Assembly (NCBI RefSeq): GCF_000380965.1
Contig: NZ_KB905551.1
Location: forward strand, 112,340-176,339
Origin: Paenibacillus ginsengihumi DSM 21568
Lineage (GTDB): Bacteria > Bacillota > Bacilli > Paenibacillales > NBRC-103111
Length of the DNA: 64,000 nucleotides
Reading direction: 5' to 3'
Shown: one piece after another, positions 42,937 through 50,269 of the stretch
How positions within the stretch are numbered: position 1 is the stretch's first letter
How the letters are laid out: each line of letters begins with the position of its first letter
Translations under genes and position numbers: made by a program
Notes under the pieces: model-generated
The model's input: the letters and a program-made list of their open reading frames with translations, nothing else
Told to the model about the DNA's origin: nothing
Database searches by the model: none

Positions 42937-44730
42937 TTACCGATACAGCGGGCCGAAGGCGGCGCAAGCCCGGTAATCGGCGCCCGTCGGGTCGTTCGCG
43001 CCGAAGGCGGCCCAGGCGCTCGGCCTGAATATGCGCTCCTGCGGCACATTGTGCATGCTTACCGGAATGCGCAGCATCGAGGCGAGCGTGATCAGGTCCG
43101 CTCCCACATGCCCGCAGCTGACGGCGCAGTGATTGGACCCCCAATTGTTCATGACGCTGTATACGTCCCGGAACGGACCGTCGCCGGTCAAGTTCGGCAC
43201 GAACCACGTCGTCGGCCAGGTCGGATTGCTGCGCTCGTCGAGGATGCGGTGCACCTCGGGATCGAGCTCGACCGTCCAGCCTTCGGCCAGCTGGAGCACG
43301 GGGCCGAGCCCCTTGATCAGATTGATGCGGGCCATCGTGACCGGCATGCCGCCGCGCGTCGCGTAATCGGTCGAGAAGCCGCCGCCGCGGAAGAAGTCGA
43401 CCGCCGGGCACCACCGCGTCGCCTCCAGGCACCTGCTAACCTCTTCATCGGTTATGTCCCAGAACGGCTTCATCGCCGGCGCTCCCCCGGCCGTCTGCTC
43501 CCCGGTGCCGTCCAGCGCCGCCGGGCCGGAGTTGATCAGATGAATGACGCCATGCTGCGCCCGCCCCTGCAGCGATTGCCCGGTGACGCGCCGCACCGCT
43601 TCAGGGCTCCAATAGGTCCGGACATCGGCGAAAATTTGCGCGCTGTTCGTCAGCAGATGCCCGAGCAGCATCGTAACGGCGTTCAGGTTATCGTTCTCGG
43701 TGGCGAGGATGTAAGGCTCCCGCTTCCCGTTCCAGTCGAAGGAGCTGCACAGGATGGCCTCCATGAAGTCGCCGGTCGGAAAGTGGTCGGTCCACGCCCG
43801 CTGCCCCTGAAAGCCGGCGGCGATGGCGTTGTGCCCGGCCGCTTCCTCCTCGTAGCCCAGCTCCGCCAATTTCGGATTGCCGACCATCAGGTCGCGGGCG
43901 ATCAGCGCCATTTTGACCACGGTCTCCCAGTCCTTCTCCTTCTGCTCCGCTGTTCGCTGCAGATGGGGCGGGTTCACCTCGGCGCCGGGCCGGCAGTGCT
44001 TGCGGGTCCACTCCAGGGCGATCCTGTATTCCTCCCGGTCATAGATTTCCCGCTCGATCCGCCGCACAAATTCCGTCATGTCGACGTACTCGTTGCGCAT
44101 GCCCAGATAGTCCTGGAAAAAGGATTCATCCACGATGCAGCCGGCGATCCCCATGGAGACCGAGCCCATGGACAAATACGATTTGCCGCGCATATACGCC
44201 ACGGCAAGGCCCGCCTTGGCGAACAGCAGCAGCTTCTGCTGCACGTCCCCCGGGATCGTCGTGTCGCCGATATCCTGCACGTCCTTGCCGTAGATGGCGA
44301 ACGCCGGCAGCCCCTTCTGATTGTGCCCGGCCAGCGCCGAGGCCAGGTACACCGCTCCCGGCCGCTCTGTGCCGTTGAAGCCCCAGATCGCCTTGGGCAT
44401 CCACGGATCAGTATCCATCGTCTCGGTCGGGTAGCACCACGACGGGCTGACCGTCAGCGTGGCGCCGACCCCTTCCCGCGCGAATTTCTCCGCGGCGCGG
44501 GCCGCTTCCGCGACGCCGCCGATCGTCGTGTCGCTGATCACGCATTCGACCGGCTCGCCGCTAGGATGACGCAGCCGCTCCGAAAGAAACCGGGCCGCCG
44601 CTTGCGCCATCTTCATCGTCGGCTCCTCCAGCGATTCCCGGATGCCTCCCCGCCGTCCGTCGATGACAGGCCGTATTCCGATCTTCGGCATCGCTCCGTA
44701 GCCCGGCCGATGCAGGCTTGCCGCTTTCAT
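42937..44730 (-). CDS. fucI: L-fucose isomerase
   Basis: 597-residue Mn-dependent isomerase converting L-fucose (or D-arabinose) to the ketose. The start MKAASL...[25 protein letters not shown], the central [37 protein letters not shown], the metal-site [10 protein letters not shown] and the C-terminal [13 protein letters not shown] match FucI, and length is normal. ATG 44730 was chosen; TTG 44733 is also placed well after AAAAGGAGA. No FucK or FucA is present; the DapA-family aldolase follows and an IclR regulator precedes. The promoter region has paired TGTTCT-type operators. Confidence 0.94.
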   Translation of the reverse strand: MKAASLHRPGYGAMPKIGIRPVIDGRRGGIRESLEEPTMKMAQAAARFLSERLRHPSGEPVECVISDTTIGGVAEAARAAEKFAREGVGATLTVSPSWCYPTETMDTDPWMPKAIWGFNGTERPGAVYLASALAGHNQKGLPAFAIYGKDVQDIGDTTIPGDVQQKLLLFAKAGLAVAYMRGKSYLSMGSVSMGIAGCIVDESFFQDYLGMRNEYVDMTEFVRRIEREIYDREEYRIALEWTRKHCRPGAEVNPPHLQRTAEQKEKDWETVVKMALIARDLMVGNPKLAELGYEEEAAGHNAIAAGFQGQRAWTDHFPTGDFMEAILCSSFDWNGKREPYILATENDNLNAVTMLLGHLLTNSAQIFADVRTYWSPEAVRRVTGQSLQGRAQHGVIHLINSGPAALDGTGEQTAGGAPAMKPFWDITDEEVSRCLEATRWCPAVDFFRGGGFSTDYATRGGMPVTMARINLIKGLGPVLQLAEGWTVELDPEVHRILDERSNPTWPTTWFVPNLTGDGPFRDVYSVMNNWGSNHCAVSCGHVGADLITLASMLRIPVSMHNVPQERIFRPSAWAAFGANDPTGADYRACAAFGPLYR

Positions 44731-44758
44731 CAATGCGATCTCTCCTTTTGATTATGAT

Positions 44759-44855
44759 TGTTCTCCAATAAAGAACATTGTTCTTATTTTGATATAAAAA
44801 AATAAAACGTGCGCTTCGAGTTGATTTCTGTTCTTTATCGGAGAACATCGTTCTC
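44759..44855. promoter_or_regulatory. Paired operators between fucI and the IclR gene
   Basis: TGTTCTCCAATAAAGAACA (44759-44777) and TGTTCTTTATCGGAGAACA (44829-44847) are 19-base imperfect palindromes; the second is the first inverted, with one change (A to G in the complement). Each is followed by another half site, TTGTTCTTA or TCGTTCTCA. Centres are 70 bases apart. The IclR regulator encoded next door is the likely ligand (inference). Confidence 0.75.
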
Positions 44856-44937
44856 AAATATTACATTTTCATTTTATGGCATCGAACGGGCGAATACAAT
44901 CCTTTTTTTGGCATGATTCCAGCTTGTCTTCACATGA

Positions 44938-45690
44938 TTACAGCTTGTCTTCAATCGAAGCGACGATGCCCTTCAGCTTCGCGGCATAGAAGACGATCTG
45001 TTCGTCGCCGAAACGCAGCGAAGGGCCCGATATGCTGATGCCGGCGATGACCTGCCCCTTGCGGCCGCGCACCGGCATGCCGACGCATTTGATGCCGAAT
45101 TCGTGCTCCATGTTGTCGGTCGAATAGCCTCGGGAGCGAATCAGCGCAAGCTCGTCCAGCAGTGCCTGCCGGTCTGTGATCGTCTGATCCGTATATTTCT
45201 TCAGCCCCTTGGCGCTGACGGCGTCGGCCGTTTCCTCCGGCATAAAGGCCAGCATGGCCTTGCCGATGCCCGTGCAGTACAGCGGCGCTTTGACTCCCAG
45301 CATCGATCTCGTGGACAGCTGGTTTTTCGGCGAGGCCGAATCGAGATAGATCACCTCCGTCTCGCTCGGAATGCCGAGATACACGGTTTCTTTCGTTTCG
45401 TCGGCCAACTGCTGCATATACGGCACGATGATTTTGCGAAAATTGATGTTGCTGGAGATGACGTTCCCAAGCTCGAGAATTTTCAAGCCGAGCCGGTATT
45501 TGCCGTTTTCCGGATTTTGCTCCAAATACCCCGCTTTGACGAACGTATCGACAATATTGTGAACGTTGCTCTTGTACAAGCCGAGCTGCTCGCTGATTTC
45601 GGTAATTCCCAGCTCCGGCGTATCCGGCTTGAAGCAATCCAGGATGCGCAGCGCTTTATATAACGATTTCACTTTGATCTCTTCCGGCAT
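44938..45690 (-). CDS. IclR-family transcriptional regulator
   Basis: 250-residue regulator: N-terminal winged helix (KVKSLYKALRILDCF...GITEISEQLGLYKSNVHNIVDTFVKAGYLEQN) and a C-terminal GAF-like effector domain (KETVYLGIPSETEVIYLDS ... LYCTGIGKAMLAFMP ... CVGMPVRGRKGQVIAGISISGP). ATG 45690 follows GAAGAGGT; the longer open frame to 45855 runs into a repeat and is rejected. It probably controls fucI and the aldolase in response to a sugar or sugar acid. Confidence 0.92.
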   Translation of the reverse strand: MPEEIKVKSLYKALRILDCFKPDTPELGITEISEQLGLYKSNVHNIVDTFVKAGYLEQNPENGKYRLGLKILELGNVISSNINFRKIIVPYMQQLADETKETVYLGIPSETEVIYLDSASPKNQLSTRSMLGVKAPLYCTGIGKAMLAFMPEETADAVSAKGLKKYTDQTITDRQALLDELALIRSRGYSTDNMEHEFGIKCVGMPVRGRKGQVIAGISISGPSLRFGDEQIVFYAAKLKGIVASIEDKL

Positions 45691-45704
45691 CGTATCGACC
45701 TCTT

Positions 45705-45781
45705 CGCTACAAAATTTCAACACCGCTGGCAACGACCGATAACGAAAGGAATCCATCGTCACAGGCGTCGTTTTTGAAAGA
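45705..45781 (+). repeat. Family B partial unit upstream of the IclR gene
   Basis: AAAATTTCAACACCGCTGGC, AACGACCGATAACGAAAGGA, ATCCATCGTCACAGGCGTCG and TTTTTGAAAG retain the end of the first hairpin and the whole second hairpin. Confidence 0.7.
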
Positions 45782-45867
45782 TATCGGTTCTGAAAACAAC
45801 GGAGGTTGGGGCGCATTGCATGGCAGCGTGCCAGAAGGCAGCTGCAACGCGGCACGGCACAAACATA

Positions 45868-46149
45868 TCACGTTTGGGATGAGCGGCCGAACCGTTGGAA
45901 CGATCGGGCCCGGGCCTTTTCGGCCTCGACCTCGCGGTTGCGGGGCTGCGCATCGGTTACAAGCGAGTCGAGCAGCATCCGGGCGGCAGCGGCGACCTCG
46001 TTAACGGCGCGGCTGAACGCCTCCTCGTTCGCCTTCGAAGGCTTGGCGAAGCCTGAAATTTTTCTCACAAATTGAAGCGATGCGGCTTGAATCTCCTCGT
46101 CGGTCGCCGGCGGGTCGAAGTTGAACAGCGGCTTAATACTGCGGCACAT
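45868..46149 (-). CDS. DUF2277 family protein
   Basis: 93-residue protein starting MCRSIKPLFNFDPPATDEEI, followed by QFVRKISGF.KPSKANE..F..AV.EVAAAARMLLDSLVT, the full signature of DUF2277. Function unknown; the family is small, soluble and helical. ATG 46149 has AAAGGAGA upstream; the frame opens to 46191 without an RBS. Downstream is the IclR gene after a B repeat; upstream is a divergent aldo/keto reductase. Confidence 0.9.
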   Translation of the reverse strand: MCRSIKPLFNFDPPATDEEIQAASLQFVRKISGFAKPSKANEEAFSRAVNEVAAAARMLLDSLVTDAQPRNREVEAEKARARSFQRFGRSSQT

Positions 46150-46227
46150 GAGCATTCTCCTTTCATTCGCGAGATTTGCTATTGCTGTCATCTTACTACA
46201 GCTTGCGGGCTCCTTGCCAGCCGCGAG

Positions 46228-46317
46228 CTTACTTATCTTGAGGTAAGTCTCGCACGTTCAGGTAACTTACTCTACTGTTTTTCAGTACTTACCAACAGCG
46301 GAAAATGTTCCTATAAT
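46228..46317 (+). promoter_or_regulatory. Promoter of aldo/keto reductase 1 with GGTAA/TTACC boxes
   Basis: TTACCA (46289-46294) and TATAAT (46312-46317), spacing 17. Boxes CTTAC (46228), GGTAAG (46242), GGTAAC (46261), CTTAC (46266) and CTTACC (46288) surround and overlap the -35. A similar arrangement precedes the reductase at 57094. Confidence 0.6.
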
Positions 46318-46320
46318 AAA

Positions 46321-46411
46321 GACAGACGCCTATGAGGAGCGATTTGTTCTTCATCGGACGTTGCCTGCGGTGTTGAAATTTTGCTCGGCGGATTACCGTC
46401 AAATTTTCACC
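46321..46411 (-). repeat. Family B unit in the leader of aldo/keto reductase 1
   Basis: A reversed unit (AGACGCCTATGAGGAGCG ... TCTTCATCGGACGTTGCC ... GTTGAAATTTTGCTCGGCGG ... CCGTCAAATTTTCACC) lies between the -10 box and the ribosome binding site, so it would be part of the mRNA leader. Confidence 0.7.
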
Positions 46412-46440
46412 TAATCGATTCGGCAAGGAGGCGTTACCCT

Positions 46441-47382
46441 GTGGAATACCGGAAGCTTGGAAACAGCGGTCTGAAGGTGAGCGAAATCAGCCTCGGCAGC
46501 TGGCTGACGTACGGCGGCTACATTGCCGACGATCCCGCGGTTCGCTCTATCGAGCAAGCGTACGATCTCGGCGTCAACTTTTTCGATACCGCCAATGTGT
46601 ACGAGCGCGGAGAAGCCGAGAAGGTCATGGGCAAGGCGCTGTCCCGTTATCCGCGGGATTCCTATGTGCTCGCAACCAAGGTGTTCAACAAAATGGGCGA
46701 AGGTCCGAACGACCGCGGCTTGTCCCGCAAACATATCATGGAGCAGTGCGAAGCAAGCCTGAAGCGGCTCGGCACGGACTACATTGACATTTATTATTGT
46801 CACCGGTACGATCCGGAGACGCCGCTCGAAGAGACGCTTCGCGCCTTGGACGACCTCGTCACGCAGGGCAAAGTGCTGTACATCGGCGTCAGCGAATGGA
46901 CTCCGGCGCAAATTACCGAGGCGTACGCGATCGCCGACCGGCTGCTGCTGGACAAACTGATCGTCAACCAGCCGATCTATAATATGTTCAACCGGTATAT
47001 TGAGAAAGAAATCATTCCGCTCGGCAAAGCCAAGGGCTTCGGGCAAGTTGTCTTCTCCCCGCTCGCCCAAGGGCTGCTGACCGGCAAATATCGTGTCGGA
47101 GAGCCCATCCCGCCCGAAAGCCGCGCCGCCAGCAAAAACTGGGACGAGAAGCGGTTGAACGAGGCGTCGCTGCGCAAGGTAGAGCGGCTCTCCGCTCTGG
47201 CTGCCGAGCTCGGCATCAAGGTATCGCAGCTGGCCATCGCCTGGGTGCTTCGCCAGGACAACGTGTCCAGCGCCCTCGTCGGCGCCAGCCGTCCGGAGCA
47301 AGTCATAGAAAACTGCGGCGCGTCAGGCATCAAGCTGTCCGAGGATACGCTGAGCGCTGTTGAGGAAATTTTGCAAGGATAA
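46441..47382 (+). CDS. Aldo/keto reductase 1 (Kv-beta/YghZ-like)
   Basis: 313-residue NADPH-dependent barrel enzyme. Tetrad residues are seen as Asp and Tyr in FFDTANVYERGEAE, Lys in LATKVFN and His in YYCHRYD; the C-terminal LAIAWVLRQDNVSSALVGASRPEQV is the cofactor-binding end. The start EYRKLGNSGLKVSEISLGSWLTYGG fits the AKR6/Kv-beta branch, which reduces aldehydes and methylglyoxal. GTG 46441 follows AAGGAGG. A regulator with GGTAA-type sites is suggested by the promoter. Confidence 0.9.
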   Translation: MEYRKLGNSGLKVSEISLGSWLTYGGYIADDPAVRSIEQAYDLGVNFFDTANVYERGEAEKVMGKALSRYPRDSYVLATKVFNKMGEGPNDRGLSRKHIMEQCEASLKRLGTDYIDIYYCHRYDPETPLEETLRALDDLVTQGKVLYIGVSEWTPAQITEAYAIADRLLLDKLIVNQPIYNMFNRYIEKEIIPLGKAKGFGQVVFSPLAQGLLTGKYRVGEPIPPESRAASKNWDEKRLNEASLRKVERLSALAAELGIKVSQLAIAWVLRQDNVSSALVGASRPEQVIENCGASGIKLSEDTLSAVEEILQG

Positions 47383-47400
47383 CCGCACGCTGATAGCCAC

Positions 47401-47470
47401 TGCGGAGCCGCCCAGAGACGCTGGCCGCTTATCCGGCCGGAAGCGCGCCTGGCAGCGAGCGATGGCGGCA
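47401..47470 (+). repeat. Repeat C, copy 2
   Basis: Matches 32434-32515 (GCGGAGCCGCCCAGAGACGC, TGGCCGCTTATCCGGCCGG). Starts 18 bases after the reductase stop. Rest of the 455-base interval to 47837 has only the 28-aa frame below. Confidence 0.5.
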
Positions 47471-47670
47471 ATGAGCGGTTCGGGCCGGCGATGGCAAACA
47501 AACCGGCGCCGGGCCGCTTTGCTTTTGTGCGGACGCAGCGGCTTGCCGTACGCAGATCGTAGCGATGCGCAGGCTTAGCGGCTTGCGGCTTCCAGCCCGC
47601 AGGCGTTGCCATAATAGGCCTGTCGATAACCACAAAGTGGCGGAAAATAGACCGCTCAATCGGTATAGTA

Positions 47671-47757
47671 TTACAGATCGGCGACTAACCGCACTTGAAT
47701 GAAACGACCGAATCCGGCTTTCGAATGACGATCGACTTTCGGTTTTGCTTCGCTCAT
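47671..47757 (-). CDS. Possible 28-aa peptide downstream of the yolD homologue
   Basis: A 28-codon frame from ATG 47757, seven bases after GGAGAGGAG, encodes a basic peptide beginning MSEAKPKVDRHSKAG and ending RFIQVRLVADL. It lies 80 bases downstream of the YolD-like gene on the same strand, with no terminator between. The strong RBS is the only support. Confidence 0.35.
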   Translation of the reverse strand: MSEAKPKVDRHSKAGFGRFIQVRLVADL

Positions 47758-47837
47758 GCGTTGGCTCCTCTCCATCGTTTCGGATATGCAAGCCTCAGCC
47801 ACGATGTCACCGCCTTCCTGTATTATCCTGGATTTTC

Positions 47838-48125
47838 CTAAATAATCAAATCGATGCTGCGCACATCGTCAAACGAAATCCACGAGTATTCTTCGGCGTT
47901 TTCCACCCGAAACCGTCTGCTCGTGCGATCGAACTTCGTAATTTTCCCCCGGATGCTCTGGTCCTCTTCCTCGCTCCAGACGGTTACGATCACCTCTTTT
48001 TCGGTAAATAAAGCTACGCCTAACGCACGCGTAATCGATTCAAAGTCTTGCTCGTCGTGCGCCCGATTGAGAGAATGCTCGGAAAAACCCCTGAGCTTCT
48101 CATCCATAGAGATGTTATTTCGCAT
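47838..48125 (-). CDS. YolD-like family protein
   Basis: 95-residue protein with the YolD signature in its second half: VTVWSEEEDQSIRGKITKFDRTSRRFRVENAEEYSWISFDDVRSIDL. YolD-like proteins are often encoded with Y-family polymerases of the UvrX/YqjW type and expressed in the SOS response; no polymerase gene is next to this one. ATG 48125 follows GGTGG by seven bases. The promoter has a LexA-type box, so SOS control is likely. Exact biochemical role unknown. Confidence 0.88.
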   Translation of the reverse strand: MRNNISMDEKLRGFSEHSLNRAHDEQDFESITRALGVALFTEKEVIVTVWSEEEDQSIRGKITKFDRTSRRFRVENAEEYSWISFDDVRSIDLII

Positions 48126-48146
48126 CCTGCAACCACCCCATAACAA

Positions 48147-48191
48147 GAACATTTGTTCCCATATTATAGAGCGAACGGGGAGGATATGCAA
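48147..48191 (-). promoter_or_regulatory. SOS-type promoter: -35/-10 and LexA box
   Basis: On the minus strand TTGCAT (complement of 48186-48191) and TATAAT (complement of 48163-48168), spacing 17. GAACATTTGTTC (48147-48158) matches the Firmicute LexA core GAAC-N4-GTTC and overlaps the expected start of transcription. Confidence 0.8.
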
Positions 48192-48335
48192 GACAAGAAT
48201 CGCCTGCGCATGTCATTGTGCGAAAAAAGCGGAGCCCCAAGGCCGTCACGGACGGCGCTCCGTGCGCGGATATGGCGGACGCCCGGAATGGGCACGGAAT
48301 CCTCCTATGGGTGACACAACATATCACATGCGACG
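48192..48335. other. Spacer, no gene
   Basis: Nothing supported between the yolD promoter and the decayed genes. Confidence 0.4.
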
Positions 48336-48726
48336 TTACGCTGGCGATGCCGTCCGGGAACTTGTTCCTATGGAACGAATGCGATGAAAATGGATGGGGC
48401 GACAAGTGCCGCGCGGGAATCCAACGAAGTTGTTCGGCGGTTCACGCTTACCGCCCAAAAATGGAAGGCACATGCTGCTCTTTGGATCGTATTCGTGAAA
48501 CCGTAAGGTCCCCACCACTGCGCAAGCAGCTCCGGTTCCGTCCCAGCCCGGCAGACCAGATTCCGACTTTTCGCAGCTCTTCTCCATTGTTTCCAGCAGT
48601 GAAATAAATTCATCAACGGTTGGCGGCTCCCGACGGTTCATCTGCTCCACAACCCGCTCGAGTTCGGCCAGAAGCTTCTGTTGAGCTTTAATATTTTTTA
48701 TGCGAGCCAGCCAGTCCCAATCCCCT
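48336..48726 (-). pseudogene. Decayed regulator/AHSA1-type gene fragments
   Basis: Reading leftward, DWLARIKNIKAQQKLLAELERVVEQM and REPPTVDEFISLLETMEKS (about 48715-48570) look like the coiled C-terminal part of a MerR-type or similar regulator. In a different frame just downstream, TEPELLAQWWGPYGFTNT (about 48540-48490) is the start of an AHSA1/SRPBCC domain, after which similarity is lost. Frameshifts and lack of a complete domain mark both as remnants. Confidence 0.5.
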
Positions 48727-48727
48727 C

Positions 48728-48866
48728 TCTAACGCAAGTGACAAACGCTATTTTGCTGAAACGCAGCCTTTGGAAAATGTAACGCAGGCTTAGTAGCGCT
48801 ATTTGGTCAAAAACGCTGAATCGGGTAGCCCAAAATGCCGAAGTAAGGCTGCTCACTTGCGTTAGA
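48728..48866. mobile_element. MITE-like 139-bp element with 14-bp terminal inverted repeats
   Basis: TCTAACGCAAGTGA (48728-48741) and TCACTTGCGTTAGA (48853-48866) are perfect inverted repeats flanking 111 bases with further AACGC motifs and no reading frame. No clear target duplication could be assigned. It adjoins the decayed genes. Confidence 0.55.
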
Positions 48867-49013
48867 ATGCCAAATCGATCGTTTCGAGCGAAATAAGCTC
48901 TCTGGCTAGCGTTAGCCCGGACAAAACAGCACCCTGGACTAGCGGGCATGAAGAGATGCTCCACGTCAGCGTTCGAGCTCCGCGTTAGCGCGGCCCCTCC
49001 CCGGGCACACCCA
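48867..49013. other. Spacer between MITE-like element and repeat A copy 4
   Basis: No gene. Additional CTAGCGTTAGCCC and CAGCGTTCG motifs echo the MITE ends. Confidence 0.35.
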
Positions 49014-49236
49014 GGCACATGAGGCGACAAATCCTGCAAAAAATACAACTTTTTCTGCCCCCTTCGCACAAGAGGAAGGAGAATGTTGTATTTTGTGCAA
49101 CAATTTTGTGGGGATTGGCTTAAAAACCGGAAACATCGCCCAAAATGTTGCACATTTTACAACATTGAGCCGCAAATAGGGTGGGTTGCCCCGTTTTTGT
49201 TGTACAAAATACAACATTTGCTCACTATCTTGAAAA
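49014..49236 (+). repeat. Family A dispersed repeat, copy 4
   Basis: GGCACATGAGGCGACAAATC, ATGTTGTATTTTGTGCAACA (49083-49102), AAATGTTGCACATTTTACAA, TTGTTGTACAAAATACAACA (49198-49217). Nearly collinear with copy 2 and followed, like it, by module D (49227-49287). Confidence 0.85.
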
Positions 49237-49295
49237 TAGCCCCCAGGGCCCGCGACCCAATTTTCACCATCTGATGGTGCCGCGCGGCGGCATGG

Positions 49296-49560
49296 GCGTC
49301 TACCTTGAAAAATTGGACGGAACCCTCCGGCGAATTTTCGGGCACCGAAGGTGACGACCGATGACGAAAGGAATCGCTCGTCATAAGCGGCTATCTTGAA
49401 AATAGCCCCGGTCCCGCGGCCCGTTTTCGTCTTCTGATGGTGCTGAGCAAGGCGTCATAGGCGGCTATCTTGATAATTCGGCTTTATCTACAAGCTGAAT
49501 TTTCGGGCACCGCAGGCGACGACCGATGGCGTAAGGAATTGCTCGTCATAGGAGGCTATT
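49296..49560 (+). repeat. Family B units with interspersed module D
   Basis: One complete unit (49296-49393), a second module D (49396-49448), then another unit (49450-49560) ending GCTCGTCATAGGAGGCTATT. Together with copy 4 of family A this is the longest composite in the window, directly upstream of ogt. Confidence 0.8.
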
Positions 49561-49699
49561 ATCAAATGATCGAAAGCGATTTATAATGTGGAGAAAGCCC
49601 CGGGCGAACAGCCGGATCGGCGCACGCGTCCGGGCTTATGCGATAACCTGCGGATAAAGCGAGGCGCGGCGCCGGCTTCGCCAACGTTCGGAAAGGGGA

Positions 49700-50269
49700 A
49701 TGTGGGAATTGAAACAAACAACCGATGTCATATATTGGGATGAATGGACGCACCCGGCGTTCGGACAGCGGCCGCTGTACATCGCGGCGAGCGAGGCGGG
49801 GCTGTGCCGGATCACCTGGCCGAGCGAATCGTTCGAGACGCTGCAGGCCTGGGCCGCGAAGCACGCGCCGCATGCCGGCCTCGTGCGGGACGAGCGGCGG
49901 ATGGCCGCGGCTTTGCTGCAGCTGCGGGAATATTTGGATGGCGAACGGACAGAGTTCGAGCTGGCCCTCGATCTGAGAGGCACTCCCTTTCAAGTATCCG
50001 TCTGGCGCACGCTCGTGCGCATTCCGTACGGCGAGACGCGAAGCTATTCGGACATTGCTGCCGCAGTGGAGAGGCCTGCCGCCGTTCGGGCCGTCGGCGC
50101 GGCCAACGGGGCGAACCCTGTGCCGATCGTCGTGCCGTGCCACCGGGTCATCGGCAAAAATGCGGCGCTGACCGGCTTCCGCGGCGGACTCGCGGCGAAG
50201 GAAATGCTGCTGCAGCGGGAGGGATATCGTGAATACAAGTCCGCGGGACATGCCCGCTTCCGGTTCTGA
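49700..50269 (+). CDS. ogt: Methylated-DNA--protein-cysteine methyltransferase
   Basis: 189-residue suicide repair enzyme that transfers O6-alkyl groups from guanine to its own cysteine. Active site VPCHRVIG (Cys147), the recognition helix RPAAVRAVGAANGANP and the wing TPFQVSVWRTLVRIPYGETRSYSDIA are intact. The start is uncertain: ATG 49700 is very close to AAAGGGG, and TTG 49709 has better spacing. The next gene, an alkA-like glycosylase, overlaps its 3' end by 41 bases, so the two alkylation-repair genes are coupled. Confidence 0.93.
   Translation: MWELKQTTDVIYWDEWTHPAFGQRPLYIAASEAGLCRITWPSESFETLQAWAAKHAPHAGLVRDERRMAAALLQLREYLDGERTEFELALDLRGTPFQVSVWRTLVRIPYGETRSYSDIAAAVERPAAVRAVGAANGANPVPIVVPCHRVIGKNAALTGFRGGLAAKEMLLQREGYREYKSAGHARFRF

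Noticed and set aside
42889..44751. 620-codon plus-strand open frame opposite fucI
   Set aside because: Antisense mirror of fucI, whose full-length motifs are clear; no RBS.
45691..45855. Longer N-terminus of the IclR regulator
   Set aside because: The extension is translated family B repeat; the start at 45690 has an RBS and fits the family.
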